Source: Chloroflexota bacterium (GTDB lineage: Bacteria; Chloroflexota; Limnocylindria; Limnocylindrales; CSP1-4). From it: a stretch of 20,501 nt of DNA. This document shows, one piece after another, positions 1 to 6,265 of this stretch. The stretch spans positions 1 to 20,501 of the forward strand of contig JAJYDP010000010.1 of the NCBI GenBank assembly GCA_021777365.1, written 5' to 3'. Every line of letters starts with the position of its first letter. The first letter of the stretch is position 1. The notes under the pieces were generated by a model, which worked only from the letters and a program-made list of their open reading frames with translations, did no database searches and had not been told where the DNA came from. Position numbers and translations under genes: made by a program.

Positions 1-2
1 CG

Positions 3-392
3 TCGGACCGGACGGAGTCGGACATCCGCGAGCTCGCCACGGCGCTCGGCAAGCAGGTCATCGTCAGCAAGGACCGCCCGGGGTTCATCGTCAACCGGAT
101 CCTGATGCCGCTCCTCGTGGAGGCGATGCGCGCCTACGAGGAGGGGCTGGGGACCCTCGAGGACATCGATGCGGGGGTCCGGCTCGGCCTGAACCACCCG
201 ATGGGCCCGCTCGAGCTGGCCGACTTCATCGGGCTGGACGTCTGTCTGCACGTGATGGAGGTCCTGTACGAGGGCTTCCACGAGCCCCAGTTCGCGCCGC
301 CCCCCATCCTCCGACAGCTCGTCGACGCCGGATACCTGGGGCAGAAGAGCGGCCGAGGCTTCTACACCTACCCGCGCCCCTCGAAGGCCTGA
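3..392 (+). CDS. 3-hydroxyacyl-CoA (3-hydroxybutyryl-CoA) dehydrogenase, C-terminal part, 5' truncated by window
   Basis: Open from the first bases of the window; 129 residues are visible. They form the C-terminal substrate-binding and dimerisation domain of the family that oxidises 3-hydroxyacyl-CoA to 3-oxoacyl-CoA with NAD+. Direct support is the FIVNRILMPLLVEA segment, which carries the Asn of the active-site region, then NHPMGPLELADFIGLD and the closing GQKSGRGFYTY motif typical of short single-function 3-hydroxybutyryl-CoA dehydrogenases. The NAD-binding Rossmann half with the catalytic His/Glu pair lies outside the window. The ORF track's ATG-initiated frame (105) is internal to the domain and is not the start. 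An acyl-CoA dehydrogenase begins 21 nt after the stop, so the two are probably co-transcribed. Whether it works on C4 or longer chains cannot be told. Confidence 0.93.
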   Translation, partial: SDRTESDIRELATALGKQVIVSKDRPGFIVNRILMPLLVEAMRAYEEGLGTLEDIDAGVRLGLNHPMGPLELADFIGLDVCLHVMEVLYEGFHEPQFAPPPILRQLVDAGYLGQKSGRGFYTYPRPSKA

Positions 393-413
393 CGGCACCG
401 GAGCGCGGGTCTC

Positions 414-1586
414 GTGTTCGACGGCGCGCTGACCGAGGAGGAACGGCTCCTCCGGGACACCGTCCGCGACTTCGCGACCCGTGAGCTCGCGCCGGGCGCG
501 GCCGACCGCGATGAGGCCGAGCACTACGAGCGTGGCCTCTTCGACGCGATGGCGGCGCTCGGGCTCACCGGCGCGCCGTTCGCCGAATCCATCGGGGGCG
601 GGGGGATCGGGTACCGGGCCTGGGCGCTGGTCATGGAGGAGCTGGGCGCGGCGGACATGGCGATGGCCGTCTCGCTGAGCGTCCACGTCCTCTCGCAGGC
701 ACCGGTCGTGCGGTGGGGCACCGCTGAGCAGCACGCCCGCTGGCTGGCCCCCATGCTGCGCGGCGAGCGGATGGGCGCCTTCGCCCTGACCGAGCCCGGG
801 GCAGGGTCCGATGCCGCGGCGATCCGGCTGCGCGCCACGCGGGTGGGCCCCGCCGACGCCCCCACCGGGTACCGTCTCGACGGCACGAAGATCTGGATCA
901 GCAACTCCCCCGTGGCGGAGCACTACCTGGTCTTCGCCACGCTCGACCCCGACACCGGCCCATCGGCGATCACCGCCTTCCTGGTGGAGAAGGGCACGCC
1001 CGGGTTCGAGTTCGGCCGCAAGGAGCGCAAGCTGGGGATCCGCGCGAACCCCGCGTCCGAGCTGGTCTTCCACGGCGCCGAGGTGCCCGCCGCCAACCGG
1101 CTCGGCGACGAGGGCGAGGGGTACCGCATCGCCCTCTCGTCGCTCGGCGAGGGGCGCATCTCGATCGCCGCCGCCTGCACCGGGCTCGCGCGGGCGGCGC
1201 TGGAGGCCGCGGCCCGCTACTGCTCCGAGCGCCGGGCATTCGGCGGGCCGCTGACCGACCAGCAGGGGATCCGCTTCATGCTCGCCGAGATGGAGCAGCG
1301 GGTCGCGACGGCACGGGCCCTGACGCGGCTGGCGGCCGAGGCGAAGGATCGCGGGGAGCCCATCGCCGAGGCGTCGTCGCTCGCGAAGTGGACCGCGTCG
1401 GACGCGGCCATGAGCGTGGCGAGTGACGCGGTGCAGCTCTTCGGTGCCGCGGGCTACAGCCGCGAGAACCCCGTGGAGCGCTACCTGCGGGACGCCAAGG
1501 GCGCCCAGATCTACGAGGGGACCAACCAGATCCACCGGCTGATCGTGGCCGAGCAGCTGCTGCGGAGGATCGGGCAGGGCGCCTGA
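414..1586 (+). CDS. acyl-CoA dehydrogenase (FAD-dependent, short/medium-chain type)
   Basis: 390 residues, the usual family length, from a GTG at 414; a weak GGAG lies about 10 nt upstream. It introduces the alpha-beta double bond into acyl-CoA, passing electrons through FAD to ETF. Visible in order: the N-terminal helical domain; the FAD/substrate signature AFALTEPGAGSD at about residues 122-133; the middle beta domain with TKIWISN; and the C-terminal four-helix domain with RRAFGGPLTDQQGIRF. It ends with IYEGTNQIHR, where Glu368 sits at the catalytic-base position of butyryl-CoA-type dehydrogenases. It follows the hydroxyacyl-CoA dehydrogenase after 21 nt and precedes a thiolase, so the three could act in the same beta-oxidation or reverse pathway. 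Chain-length preference cannot be read from sequence. No enoyl-CoA hydratase or ETF gene is in view. Confidence 0.95.
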   Translation: MFDGALTEEERLLRDTVRDFATRELAPGAADRDEAEHYERGLFDAMAALGLTGAPFAESIGGGGIGYRAWALVMEELGAADMAMAVSLSVHVLSQAPVVRWGTAEQHARWLAPMLRGERMGAFALTEPGAGSDAAAIRLRATRVGPADAPTGYRLDGTKIWISNSPVAEHYLVFATLDPDTGPSAITAFLVEKGTPGFEFGRKERKLGIRANPASELVFHGAEVPAANRLGDEGEGYRIALSSLGEGRISIAAACTGLARAALEAAARYCSERRAFGGPLTDQQGIRFMLAEMEQRVATARALTRLAAEAKDRGEPIAEASSLAKWTASDAAMSVASDAVQLFGAAGYSRENPVERYLRDAKGAQIYEGTNQIHRLIVAEQLLRRIGQGA

Positions 1587-1626
1587 TGTCCGGGGAGCGT
1601 CCGCCCCGGGTCGTCGGCCCCCCGTG

Positions 1627-1679
1627 CGCATCGCATCGAGCGCGCGGCGTGGGCTCCCTCCCCGCGTCGCATCGAGCGC
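1627..1679 (+). repeat. pair of 17-bp direct repeats upstream of the thiolase
   Basis: Two copies of cgcNtcgcatcgagcgc occupy 1627-1643 and 1663-1679. They differ at one base and lie 36 bp apart. The second copy ends 24 bp before the putative -10 box of the thiolase, covering the usual activator or -35 region. The unit is not palindromic. This could be a regulator binding site or a chance duplication in GC-rich spacer; no regulator gene is adjacent. Confidence 0.5.
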
Positions 1680-1702
1680 ATCCGCCGGACCGTCGACCGC
1701 GC

Positions 1703-1708
1703 TAGCAT
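1703..1708 (+). promoter_or_regulatory. putative -10 box (TAGCAT) of the thiolase, leaderless arrangement
   Basis: TAGCAT is followed by exactly 6 nt (gcccgg) and then the ATG at 1715, which would place the transcript start on the start codon. There is no Shine-Dalgarno sequence and no recognisable -35. Support comes mainly from the same arrangement recurring at other genes in the window. Confidence 0.45.
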
Positions 1709-1714
1709 GCCCGG

Positions 1715-2956
1715 ATGGACAGCCAGCCGTTCTCGCCGGACGGGCCGTCCGGCCGCGTCTTCCTCGTCTCCGCCATGCGCACGCCGATCGGCAGGTTCGC
1801 CGGCACCCTTGCGGACATGCCCGCCACCACCCTCGGCGGGATCGCGATCCGCGCCGCCGTCGAGCGGGCCGGCGTTCCTCCGGTGGCGATCGACGAGGTC
1901 CTCATGGGGCAGGTCCTGCAGGCCGGCGCCGGGCAGGCGCCGGCGCGCCGGGCCGCGCTGCTGGGCGGGCTTCCCGTCACCACCAGTGCCACCACGATCA
2001 ACCGGGTCTGTGGTTCCGGCCTGAAGGCGATCATGCTCGCCGCCGCGGAGATCCGGGCGGGCGACGCCGAGGTGGCGGTGGCCGGCGGCATGGAGAACAT
2101 GGACCAGGGCCCGTACCTGCTGCAGAAGGCCCGGTTCGGGTACCGGCTTGGGACGGGCGAGCTGGTCGACGCGACCGTGCACGACGGCCTGTGGTGCTCG
2201 GTCGAGGGCTGCCACATGGGCACGCACGCCGAGCGCGTGGCGGTGCGCTCGGGGATCAGCCGGGAGGACCAGGACCGCTTCGCCCTGGAGAGCCACCAGA
2301 AGGCAGTGGCGGCCATCGATGCCGGACGCTTCGTCGACGAGATCGTGCCGGTGCCGGTCAGGCGGGGACGCGAGGAGGTGCGCTTCGAGGTCGACGAGGC
2401 GCCCCGGCGTGACACGACCGCCGAGGCGCTGGCCCGCCTGCGGCCGGCGTTCGACCTGCCGACAGGTGACGAGGGCCCGGCCGACGGGATCGGGACGGTC
2501 ACCGCAGGCAACGCGCCGGGGATCACGGACGGGGCTGCGGCCACCGTGGTGGCCAGTGAGCGCGCGGTGGAGCGCTACGGGCTGACACCGCTCGCCCGGA
2601 TCGTGGGCTACGCCCAGGCCGAGGTGGAGCCGAGGTGGCTCTTCCTCGCGCCCGTCGTCGGGGTGCGGCGGCTGCTCGAGAAGGTCGGCCTGCCGATCGA
2701 TGCGTTCGACCTGGTCGAGATCAACGAGGCGTTCGCCGCGCAGGTGCTCGCGGACGGACGCGAACTCGAGTTCGACTGGTCGAAGGTCAACGTGAACGGC
2801 GGGGCGATCGCGCTGGGTCACCCGATCGGTGCGAGCGGGGCGCGGATCGTGGCGACGCTTCTCCACGAGCTGCGGCGGCGCGGGGGCCGGTACGGCCTGG
2901 CGACGCTCTGCCTGGGGGGCGGCGGCTCGGTGGCGATGGCATTCGAGCGAGTCTGA
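1715..2956 (+). CDS. acetyl-CoA C-acyltransferase (thiolase II type)
   Basis: 413 residues, slightly longer than the usual 390-400 because of an N-terminal stretch of about 13 residues before the VFLVSAMRTPIGRF core. It condenses two acetyl-CoA or cleaves 3-oxoacyl-CoA. The full thiolase triad is present: nucleophile Cys99 in INRVCGSGLKA, NEAF at 337-340, His369 in GGAIALGHPIGASGAR, and Cys399 in TLCLGGGGSVAMAFE. ATG 1715 is preferred because it sits 6 nt after a TAGCAT box; an ATG at 1707 is in another frame. With the preceding genes it supplies three of the four enzymes of beta-oxidation or acetoacetyl/butyryl-CoA metabolism. It is separated from the dehydrogenase by 128 nt holding its own putative promoter and a direct repeat, so it may be controlled independently. 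Biosynthetic versus degradative role is undecided. Confidence 0.95.
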   Translation: MDSQPFSPDGPSGRVFLVSAMRTPIGRFAGTLADMPATTLGGIAIRAAVERAGVPPVAIDEVLMGQVLQAGAGQAPARRAALLGGLPVTTSATTINRVCGSGLKAIMLAAAEIRAGDAEVAVAGGMENMDQGPYLLQKARFGYRLGTGELVDATVHDGLWCSVEGCHMGTHAERVAVRSGISREDQDRFALESHQKAVAAIDAGRFVDEIVPVPVRRGREEVRFEVDEAPRRDTTAEALARLRPAFDLPTGDEGPADGIGTVTAGNAPGITDGAAATVVASERAVERYGLTPLARIVGYAQAEVEPRWLFLAPVVGVRRLLEKVGLPIDAFDLVEINEAFAAQVLADGRELEFDWSKVNVNGGAIALGHPIGASGARIVATLLHELRRRGGRYGLATLCLGGGGSVAMAFERV

Positions 2957-3056
2957 GGTTCTGCGCCCGTCTCCTGCCCGGTGCCGGGCGGGTGCCGGCG
3001 GGTACCGGCGGGTGCCTGCCGCCAGCGCGTCTCCGGTCGCGGCCACGGGCGCGGGC

Positions 3057-3062
3057 TATGAT
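3057..3062 (+). promoter_or_regulatory. putative -10 box (TATGAT) of the DegV-family gene
   Basis: TATGAT lies 29 nt before the GTG at 3092. It predicts a short leader of about 23 nt that contains the GGAG at 3082-3085. There is no clear -35. A spacer of about 100 bp separates it from the thiolase stop. Confidence 0.45.
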
Positions 3063-3091
3063 CCGCGCGTCATCCCGTACCGGAGATCGCC

Positions 3092-3943
3092 GTGCGCCGC
3101 GTCGCGATCGTCACCGACACCGCGTCCGACTTCGACCCCGCGGCGGCCGCCGCGGCGGGCATCGTGCTGGTCCCGCTGATCGCCAGTTTCGGCGACGAGG
3201 AGTACCTCGCATCGGTCGAGCTGTCCGCCCGCGCGTTCTGGGACAAGTTCAACACGCCGGGCCTGCCCTTCCCCAAGACCGCCGCCGCCAGCGTGGGGAC
3301 GTTCCAGGCGACCTTCGAGCAGTGCTTCCGTGACGGCGCCGAGGCGGTGGTCTGCATCACGGTCGCCGGCACCCTGTCGGCCACGCTCAAGAGCGCACAG
3401 ATCGCGAGGGACGCGCTGCCGGATCGCGAGATCCACGTGATCGACAGCTGGGGCGCCAGCATGGTGGAGGGCATCCTTGCGCAGCTGGGCGCCGACATGG
3501 CCGACCGCGGGGCCTCCGGCGCGGAGATCGCGGCCGAGCTGGAGCGTCGCGTCCCCGACTGCCGCCTCCTCTTCGTGCTGGACACGCTCGACCACCTGGT
3601 GCGCGGCGGTCGCATCGGGAGGGGGCGCGCGCTGGTGGGCGCCATGCTGTCGCTCAAGCCGATCATGACCGTCACGGACGGGATCGTCGACATCGTCGAC
3701 CGCCCGCGGACGCGCTCCCGGGCGCGCCAGCGGCTGATCGAGCTGGTGACCGCGCGGCCGGTCGAGCGGATGGCGATCCTGCACACGCCGAACACGGAGG
3801 ACGTGGAGCGATTCGCGGACGAACTCGCCGCGGCTGCCGGCATCGATCGGGCTGCCCTGCCCGCGCAGTTCATCGGCGCGTCGATCGGCCCGCACGTCGG
3901 CCCCGGCGCCTACGGGGTCGCGGTGCTCTGGCGTCACGAGTAG
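3092..3943 (+). CDS. DegV family (FakB-like fatty-acid-binding) protein
   Basis: 283 residues from a GTG with GGAG 6 nt upstream. DegV/FakB proteins bind a fatty acid, and where a FakA kinase exists they present it for phosphorylation. The family outline is clear: TDTASDF at the N-terminus; IDSWGASMVEG in mid-protein; the long signature DTLDHLVRGGRIGRG followed by MLSLKPIM; and the closing GPHVGPGAYGVAVLW. Two lipid-contact motifs are altered: the usual TSQPS is TAAASVG here, and the usual ISSxLSGTYQSA is ITVAGTLSATLKSA. No fakA-like DAK-domain gene is nearby, so the ligand and partner are unknown. Position beside acyl-CoA genes suits a lipid role, but it appears to have its own promoter. Confidence 0.9.
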   Translation: MRRVAIVTDTASDFDPAAAAAAGIVLVPLIASFGDEEYLASVELSARAFWDKFNTPGLPFPKTAAASVGTFQATFEQCFRDGAEAVVCITVAGTLSATLKSAQIARDALPDREIHVIDSWGASMVEGILAQLGADMADRGASGAEIAAELERRVPDCRLLFVLDTLDHLVRGGRIGRGRALVGAMLSLKPIMTVTDGIVDIVDRPRTRSRARQRLIELVTARPVERMAILHTPNTEDVERFADELAAAAGIDRAALPAQFIGASIGPHVGPGAYGVAVLWRHE

Positions 3944-3999
3944 GGCGGGCCTCCGGTCGGACCTACCCCATCGAGGCGATCAGCCTGTGATCCGGGGAG

Positions 4000-4014
4000 G
4001 GCCCCCTTGGGGCC
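4000..4014 (+). terminator. possible hairpin after the DegV gene
   Basis: GGCCCC-ctt-GGGGCC is a perfect 6-bp stem with a 3-nt loop, 57 nt past the DegV stop and before the putative promoter of the next gene. No T-run follows, so if it terminates transcription it does so non-canonically. Confidence 0.3.
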
Positions 4015-4045
4015 GTGTGGCCCTTCGTCATCCCGCCACCCGGCG

Positions 4046-4051
4046 TATAGT
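4046..4051 (+). promoter_or_regulatory. putative -10 box (TATAGT) of the glutamate dehydrogenase gene
   Basis: TATAGT is the most AT-rich hexamer in this spacer. A start site about 7 nt downstream gives a 5' leader of roughly 110 nt before the chosen ATG at 4172, unusually long for this window. No -35 and no recognised riboswitch fold are visible in the leader. Confidence 0.4.
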
Positions 4052-4171
4052 CGCCGCCGAGACGACCATGCGACCACGCACCGGCGCCCTTCGGGTTCTG
4101 TCCTGCCCGGGGGCGGGCCGGGCGAGTCCCAGTTCCGTCGCAGGGCGTCGGTCATGGAGGACGATCGCCAG

Positions 4172-5434
4172 ATGGCGACAGAGCAGATCGGCAAGATCAA
4201 TGCCTGGGCCGTGGCCCAGCAACAGTTCGATCTCGCCGCCGAGAAGCTGGGGCTCGACCCGGGCCTGCGGCAGGTACTCCGGGAACCCCGGCGCGAGCTC
4301 ACGGTGCATTTCCCCGTCAAGATGGACGACGGGACCGTGCGCGTCTTCACCGGCTACCGCGTCCAGCACAACCTCGGCCGCGGACCCGCCAAGGGCGGCA
4401 TCCGCTACCACCAGGACGTCTCGCTCGACGAGGTCAAGGCCCTCGCGATGTGGATGACCTGGAAGTGCGCCGTGGTGGGCATCCCGTACGGCGGCGGCAA
4501 GGGCGGCGTCATCGTCGACCCGAAGAAGCTCTCGCGGCGTGAGCTCGAGGGGCTGACCCGGCGGTTCGCCACCGAGATCAGCATCATCATCGGCCCCGAG
4601 CGCGACATCCCCGCGCCGGACGTGAACACCAACGCGCAGACCATGGCCTGGATCATGGACACGTACTCGATGCACGTCGGGTACACCGTGCCGGCCGTGG
4701 TCACGGGCAAGCCGATCAGCCTGGGCGGCTCCGAGGGCCGCAACGAGGCCACCGCGCGCGGCGCCGTCTACTGCGTCGCCGAGGCCGCCAAGCACCTCAA
4801 GCTCGACCTGCACGGGGCCACGGTGGTGGTCCAGGGCTTCGGCAACGCCGGCTCGATCGCCGCGCAGCTGATGGTCCAGGAAGGCTCGACCGTCATCGCG
4901 GTCTCCGACTCGCAGGGCGGCATCCACAACCCGAAGGGCCTGGATGTCGACCGCGTGATCGCCTGGAAGCAGGAACACGGCACGGTCGTCGGTTTCCCCG
5001 GCGCCGAGTCCGTCTCGAACGAGCAGATCCTGGAGATCCCCTGCGACGTCCTGATCCCGGCCGCGCTGGAGAACCAGATCACCGGCAAGAACGCCGAGCG
5101 CATCCACGCCAGGATCGTCGCCGAGGCGGCCAACGGCCCCACGACGCCCGAGGCGGATGCCACGCTCTACGAGCGCGGGATCTTCCTCATCCCGGACATC
5201 CTCTGCAACGCCGGCGGCGTGACCGTCAGCTACTTCGAGTGGGTCCAGGACCTCAACCGGGACCACTGGAGCGAGGCCCAGGTCAACGCGAAGCTCAAGG
5301 AGATCATGACCAAGGCCTTCGGCGAGACGCTCGCGCTCTCGTTGAAGCACGAGGTCAACATGCGGACCGGCGCGTACCTGCTCGCCGTGGACCGCGTGGC
5401 GAGTGCGACCGCCCTGCGCGGGCTGTACCCCTGA
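4172..5434 (+). CDS. gdhA: glutamate dehydrogenase (Glu/Leu/Phe/Val dehydrogenase family)
   Basis: 420 residues from ATG 4172, matching the usual size of about 415. It reversibly deaminates glutamate to 2-oxoglutarate and ammonia using NAD(P). I chose 4172 because GGAGG at 4157-4161 lies 10 nt upstream and the protein then starts at the normal N-terminus. An in-frame ATG at 4154 is possible, and frames reaching further upstream encode a non-family extension. Substrate residues are in place: Lys74 in GPAKGGIRY, Lys98 in TWKCAVVG, Lys110 in PYGGGKGGV, and Asp150 in PAPDVNT. The dinucleotide site is GFGNAG at 222-227. It stands alone between a hairpin and two strong hairpins. NAD versus NADP use is not determined, and a family member acting on other amino acids is possible but less likely. 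Confidence 0.96.
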   Translation: MATEQIGKINAWAVAQQQFDLAAEKLGLDPGLRQVLREPRRELTVHFPVKMDDGTVRVFTGYRVQHNLGRGPAKGGIRYHQDVSLDEVKALAMWMTWKCAVVGIPYGGGKGGVIVDPKKLSRRELEGLTRRFATEISIIIGPERDIPAPDVNTNAQTMAWIMDTYSMHVGYTVPAVVTGKPISLGGSEGRNEATARGAVYCVAEAAKHLKLDLHGATVVVQGFGNAGSIAAQLMVQEGSTVIAVSDSQGGIHNPKGLDVDRVIAWKQEHGTVVGFPGAESVSNEQILEIPCDVLIPAALENQITGKNAERIHARIVAEAANGPTTPEADATLYERGIFLIPDILCNAGGVTVSYFEWVQDLNRDHWSEAQVNAKLKEIMTKAFGETLALSLKHEVNMRTGAYLLAVDRVASATALRGLYP

Positions 5435-5437
5435 TCG

Positions 5438-5461
5438 CAGGCGGCCGCTGACGGCCGCCTG
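5438..5461 (+). terminator. 10-bp perfect hairpin after glutamate dehydrogenase
   Basis: CAGGCGGCCG-ctga-CGGCCGCCTG is a perfect 10-bp stem with a 4-nt loop, 3 nt after the stop codon. No T-tract follows. It probably works as a terminator or mRNA 3'-end stabiliser in a GC-rich organism. Confidence 0.55.
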
Positions 5462-5475
5462 ACACTCGAGTTCCC

Positions 5476-5506
5476 GAACCGCCGCCGGCCAGCCCGGCGG
5501 CGGTTC
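5476..5506 (+). terminator. 13-bp perfect hairpin, second of a tandem pair
   Basis: GAACCGCCGCCGG-ccagc-CCGGCGGCGGTTC is a perfect 13-bp stem with a 5-nt loop, 14 nt after the first hairpin and again without a U-tract. It separates the dehydrogenase from the next transcription unit. A 13-bp near-duplicate, gttccgcNtccgg, occurs at 5503-5515 and 5521-5533. Confidence 0.55.
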
Positions 5507-5630
5507 CGCGTCCGGCGGCCGTTCCGCATCCGGTGACCGGTCCCCCGGTCAGGCGTCGGCCCCAGCCCCGCGGCCCCGGCCGATCCCCCGTCGGCGGCGG
5601 GTCGACGTCCGCCGGGCGGTGCCCCGGTGC

Positions 5631-5636
5631 TACCAT
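5631..5636 (+). promoter_or_regulatory. putative extended -10 box (TGCTACCAT), near-leaderless
   Basis: TACCAT is preceded by TGC (extended -10 form) and lies 9 nt before the ATG at 5646. The interval cccgccacc has no Shine-Dalgarno sequence, so the transcript is probably leaderless or nearly so. The same TGCTACCAT string occurs at 11829-11837. Confidence 0.5.
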
Positions 5637-5645
5637 CCCGCCACC

Positions 5646-6257
5646 ATGCTGGACCACGAAGAGAAGTTCCTGTTCAAGGAGGAGATCCTCCAGCTCTCGA
5701 ACGCGCTGTCCGAGCCCGGAGCGCTCGACAACGTGGAGGACCTCCTGACCGACGTGATCACCAGCCCGCGCTTCGACTCCGAGGTGTTCACGCTGGAGCG
5801 CTCGCTGCAGGTCATGCTCGGGCCGCGCGCCGGCACCACCCTGGTCGGGCTCCTGACGGTCGCGCCGGAGGTCTTCGACGAGGTCGCCGAGGTCCGGATC
5901 TCTCCCGAGGTCCAGGAGCGCCTGGTCGCGTGGCGCGCCCGCTTCGGCCTCGCCATCGACAACGCGCTCAACTTCCTGAACAACCCCGACGGGATCCAGG
6001 GGCACAACTTCAGCACCCAGATCGTCCACGTGGACGACCGGCGCGTGCTGCAGGGCCGGCTGACCCTGGTGCGGTACAACAACGAGCCGCAGTTCTTCGT
6101 CGCCGACGCGAGCGTGCTCTACGACCTGATCGCCGACGTGCTGGAGCGGCTGGGTCCGCACACGGAGGTCGACACCGTGGACCCGGACACGATCGTCCGC
6201 CTCAAGGACGCGGTGGCGCTGGTGGAGCGTCGGGCCGTCCCGCGCGACCGCGGCTGA
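5646..6257 (+). CDS. hypothetical protein, 203 aa, first gene of a pair with the P-loop/DRTGG protein
   Basis: I do not recognise the family. The start is ATG 5646, directly after a TACCAT box; an in-frame GTG at 5619 would add nine residues and lie upstream of that box. The protein is soluble, without a signal peptide or membrane segment. Residues 5-60 look helical and acidic (EEKFLFKEEILQLSNAL). Residues 88-112 form another amphipathic helix. Residues 121-150 look like beta strands with a distinctive core, NFSTQIVHVDD then GRLTLVRYNNEPQFF, followed by a helix with LIADVLERL. The next gene starts 8 nt after the stop, so the two are very likely one operon and may act together, for example in acetate/acyl-phosphate or nucleotide-linked regulation. 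That link is inferred only from position. Confidence 0.85.
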   Translation: MLDHEEKFLFKEEILQLSNALSEPGALDNVEDLLTDVITSPRFDSEVFTLERSLQVMLGPRAGTTLVGLLTVAPEVFDEVAEVRISPEVQERLVAWRARFGLAIDNALNFLNNPDGIQGHNFSTQIVHVDDRRVLQGRLTLVRYNNEPQFFVADASVLYDLIADVLERLGPHTEVDTVDPDTIVRLKDAVALVERRAVPRDRG

Positions 6258-6265
6258 TCCCGTCC

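Noticed and set aside
2976..2989. GCCCGG-tg-CCGGGC as thiolase terminator
   Set aside because: The loop of 2 nt is too tight, the stem is short, and no T-run follows; it may simply reflect the ggcgggt repeats of this spacer.
1511..3046. Minus-strand frame of 511 codons across the thiolase
   Set aside because: The plus-strand frame encodes an intact thiolase with all catalytic residues; the antisense product has no family features.
4068..4457. Upstream ORF starting ATG 4068 in the glutamate dehydrogenase leader
   Set aside because: It does not terminate before the dehydrogenase start, overlaps it by almost 290 nt, and lacks a ribosome-binding site or sensible protein.
4028..5350. Minus-strand frame of 440 codons across glutamate dehydrogenase
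   Set aside because: Shadow of an intact dehydrogenase gene; the translation is a shadow-type Asp/Val/Leu/Gly-rich sequence.
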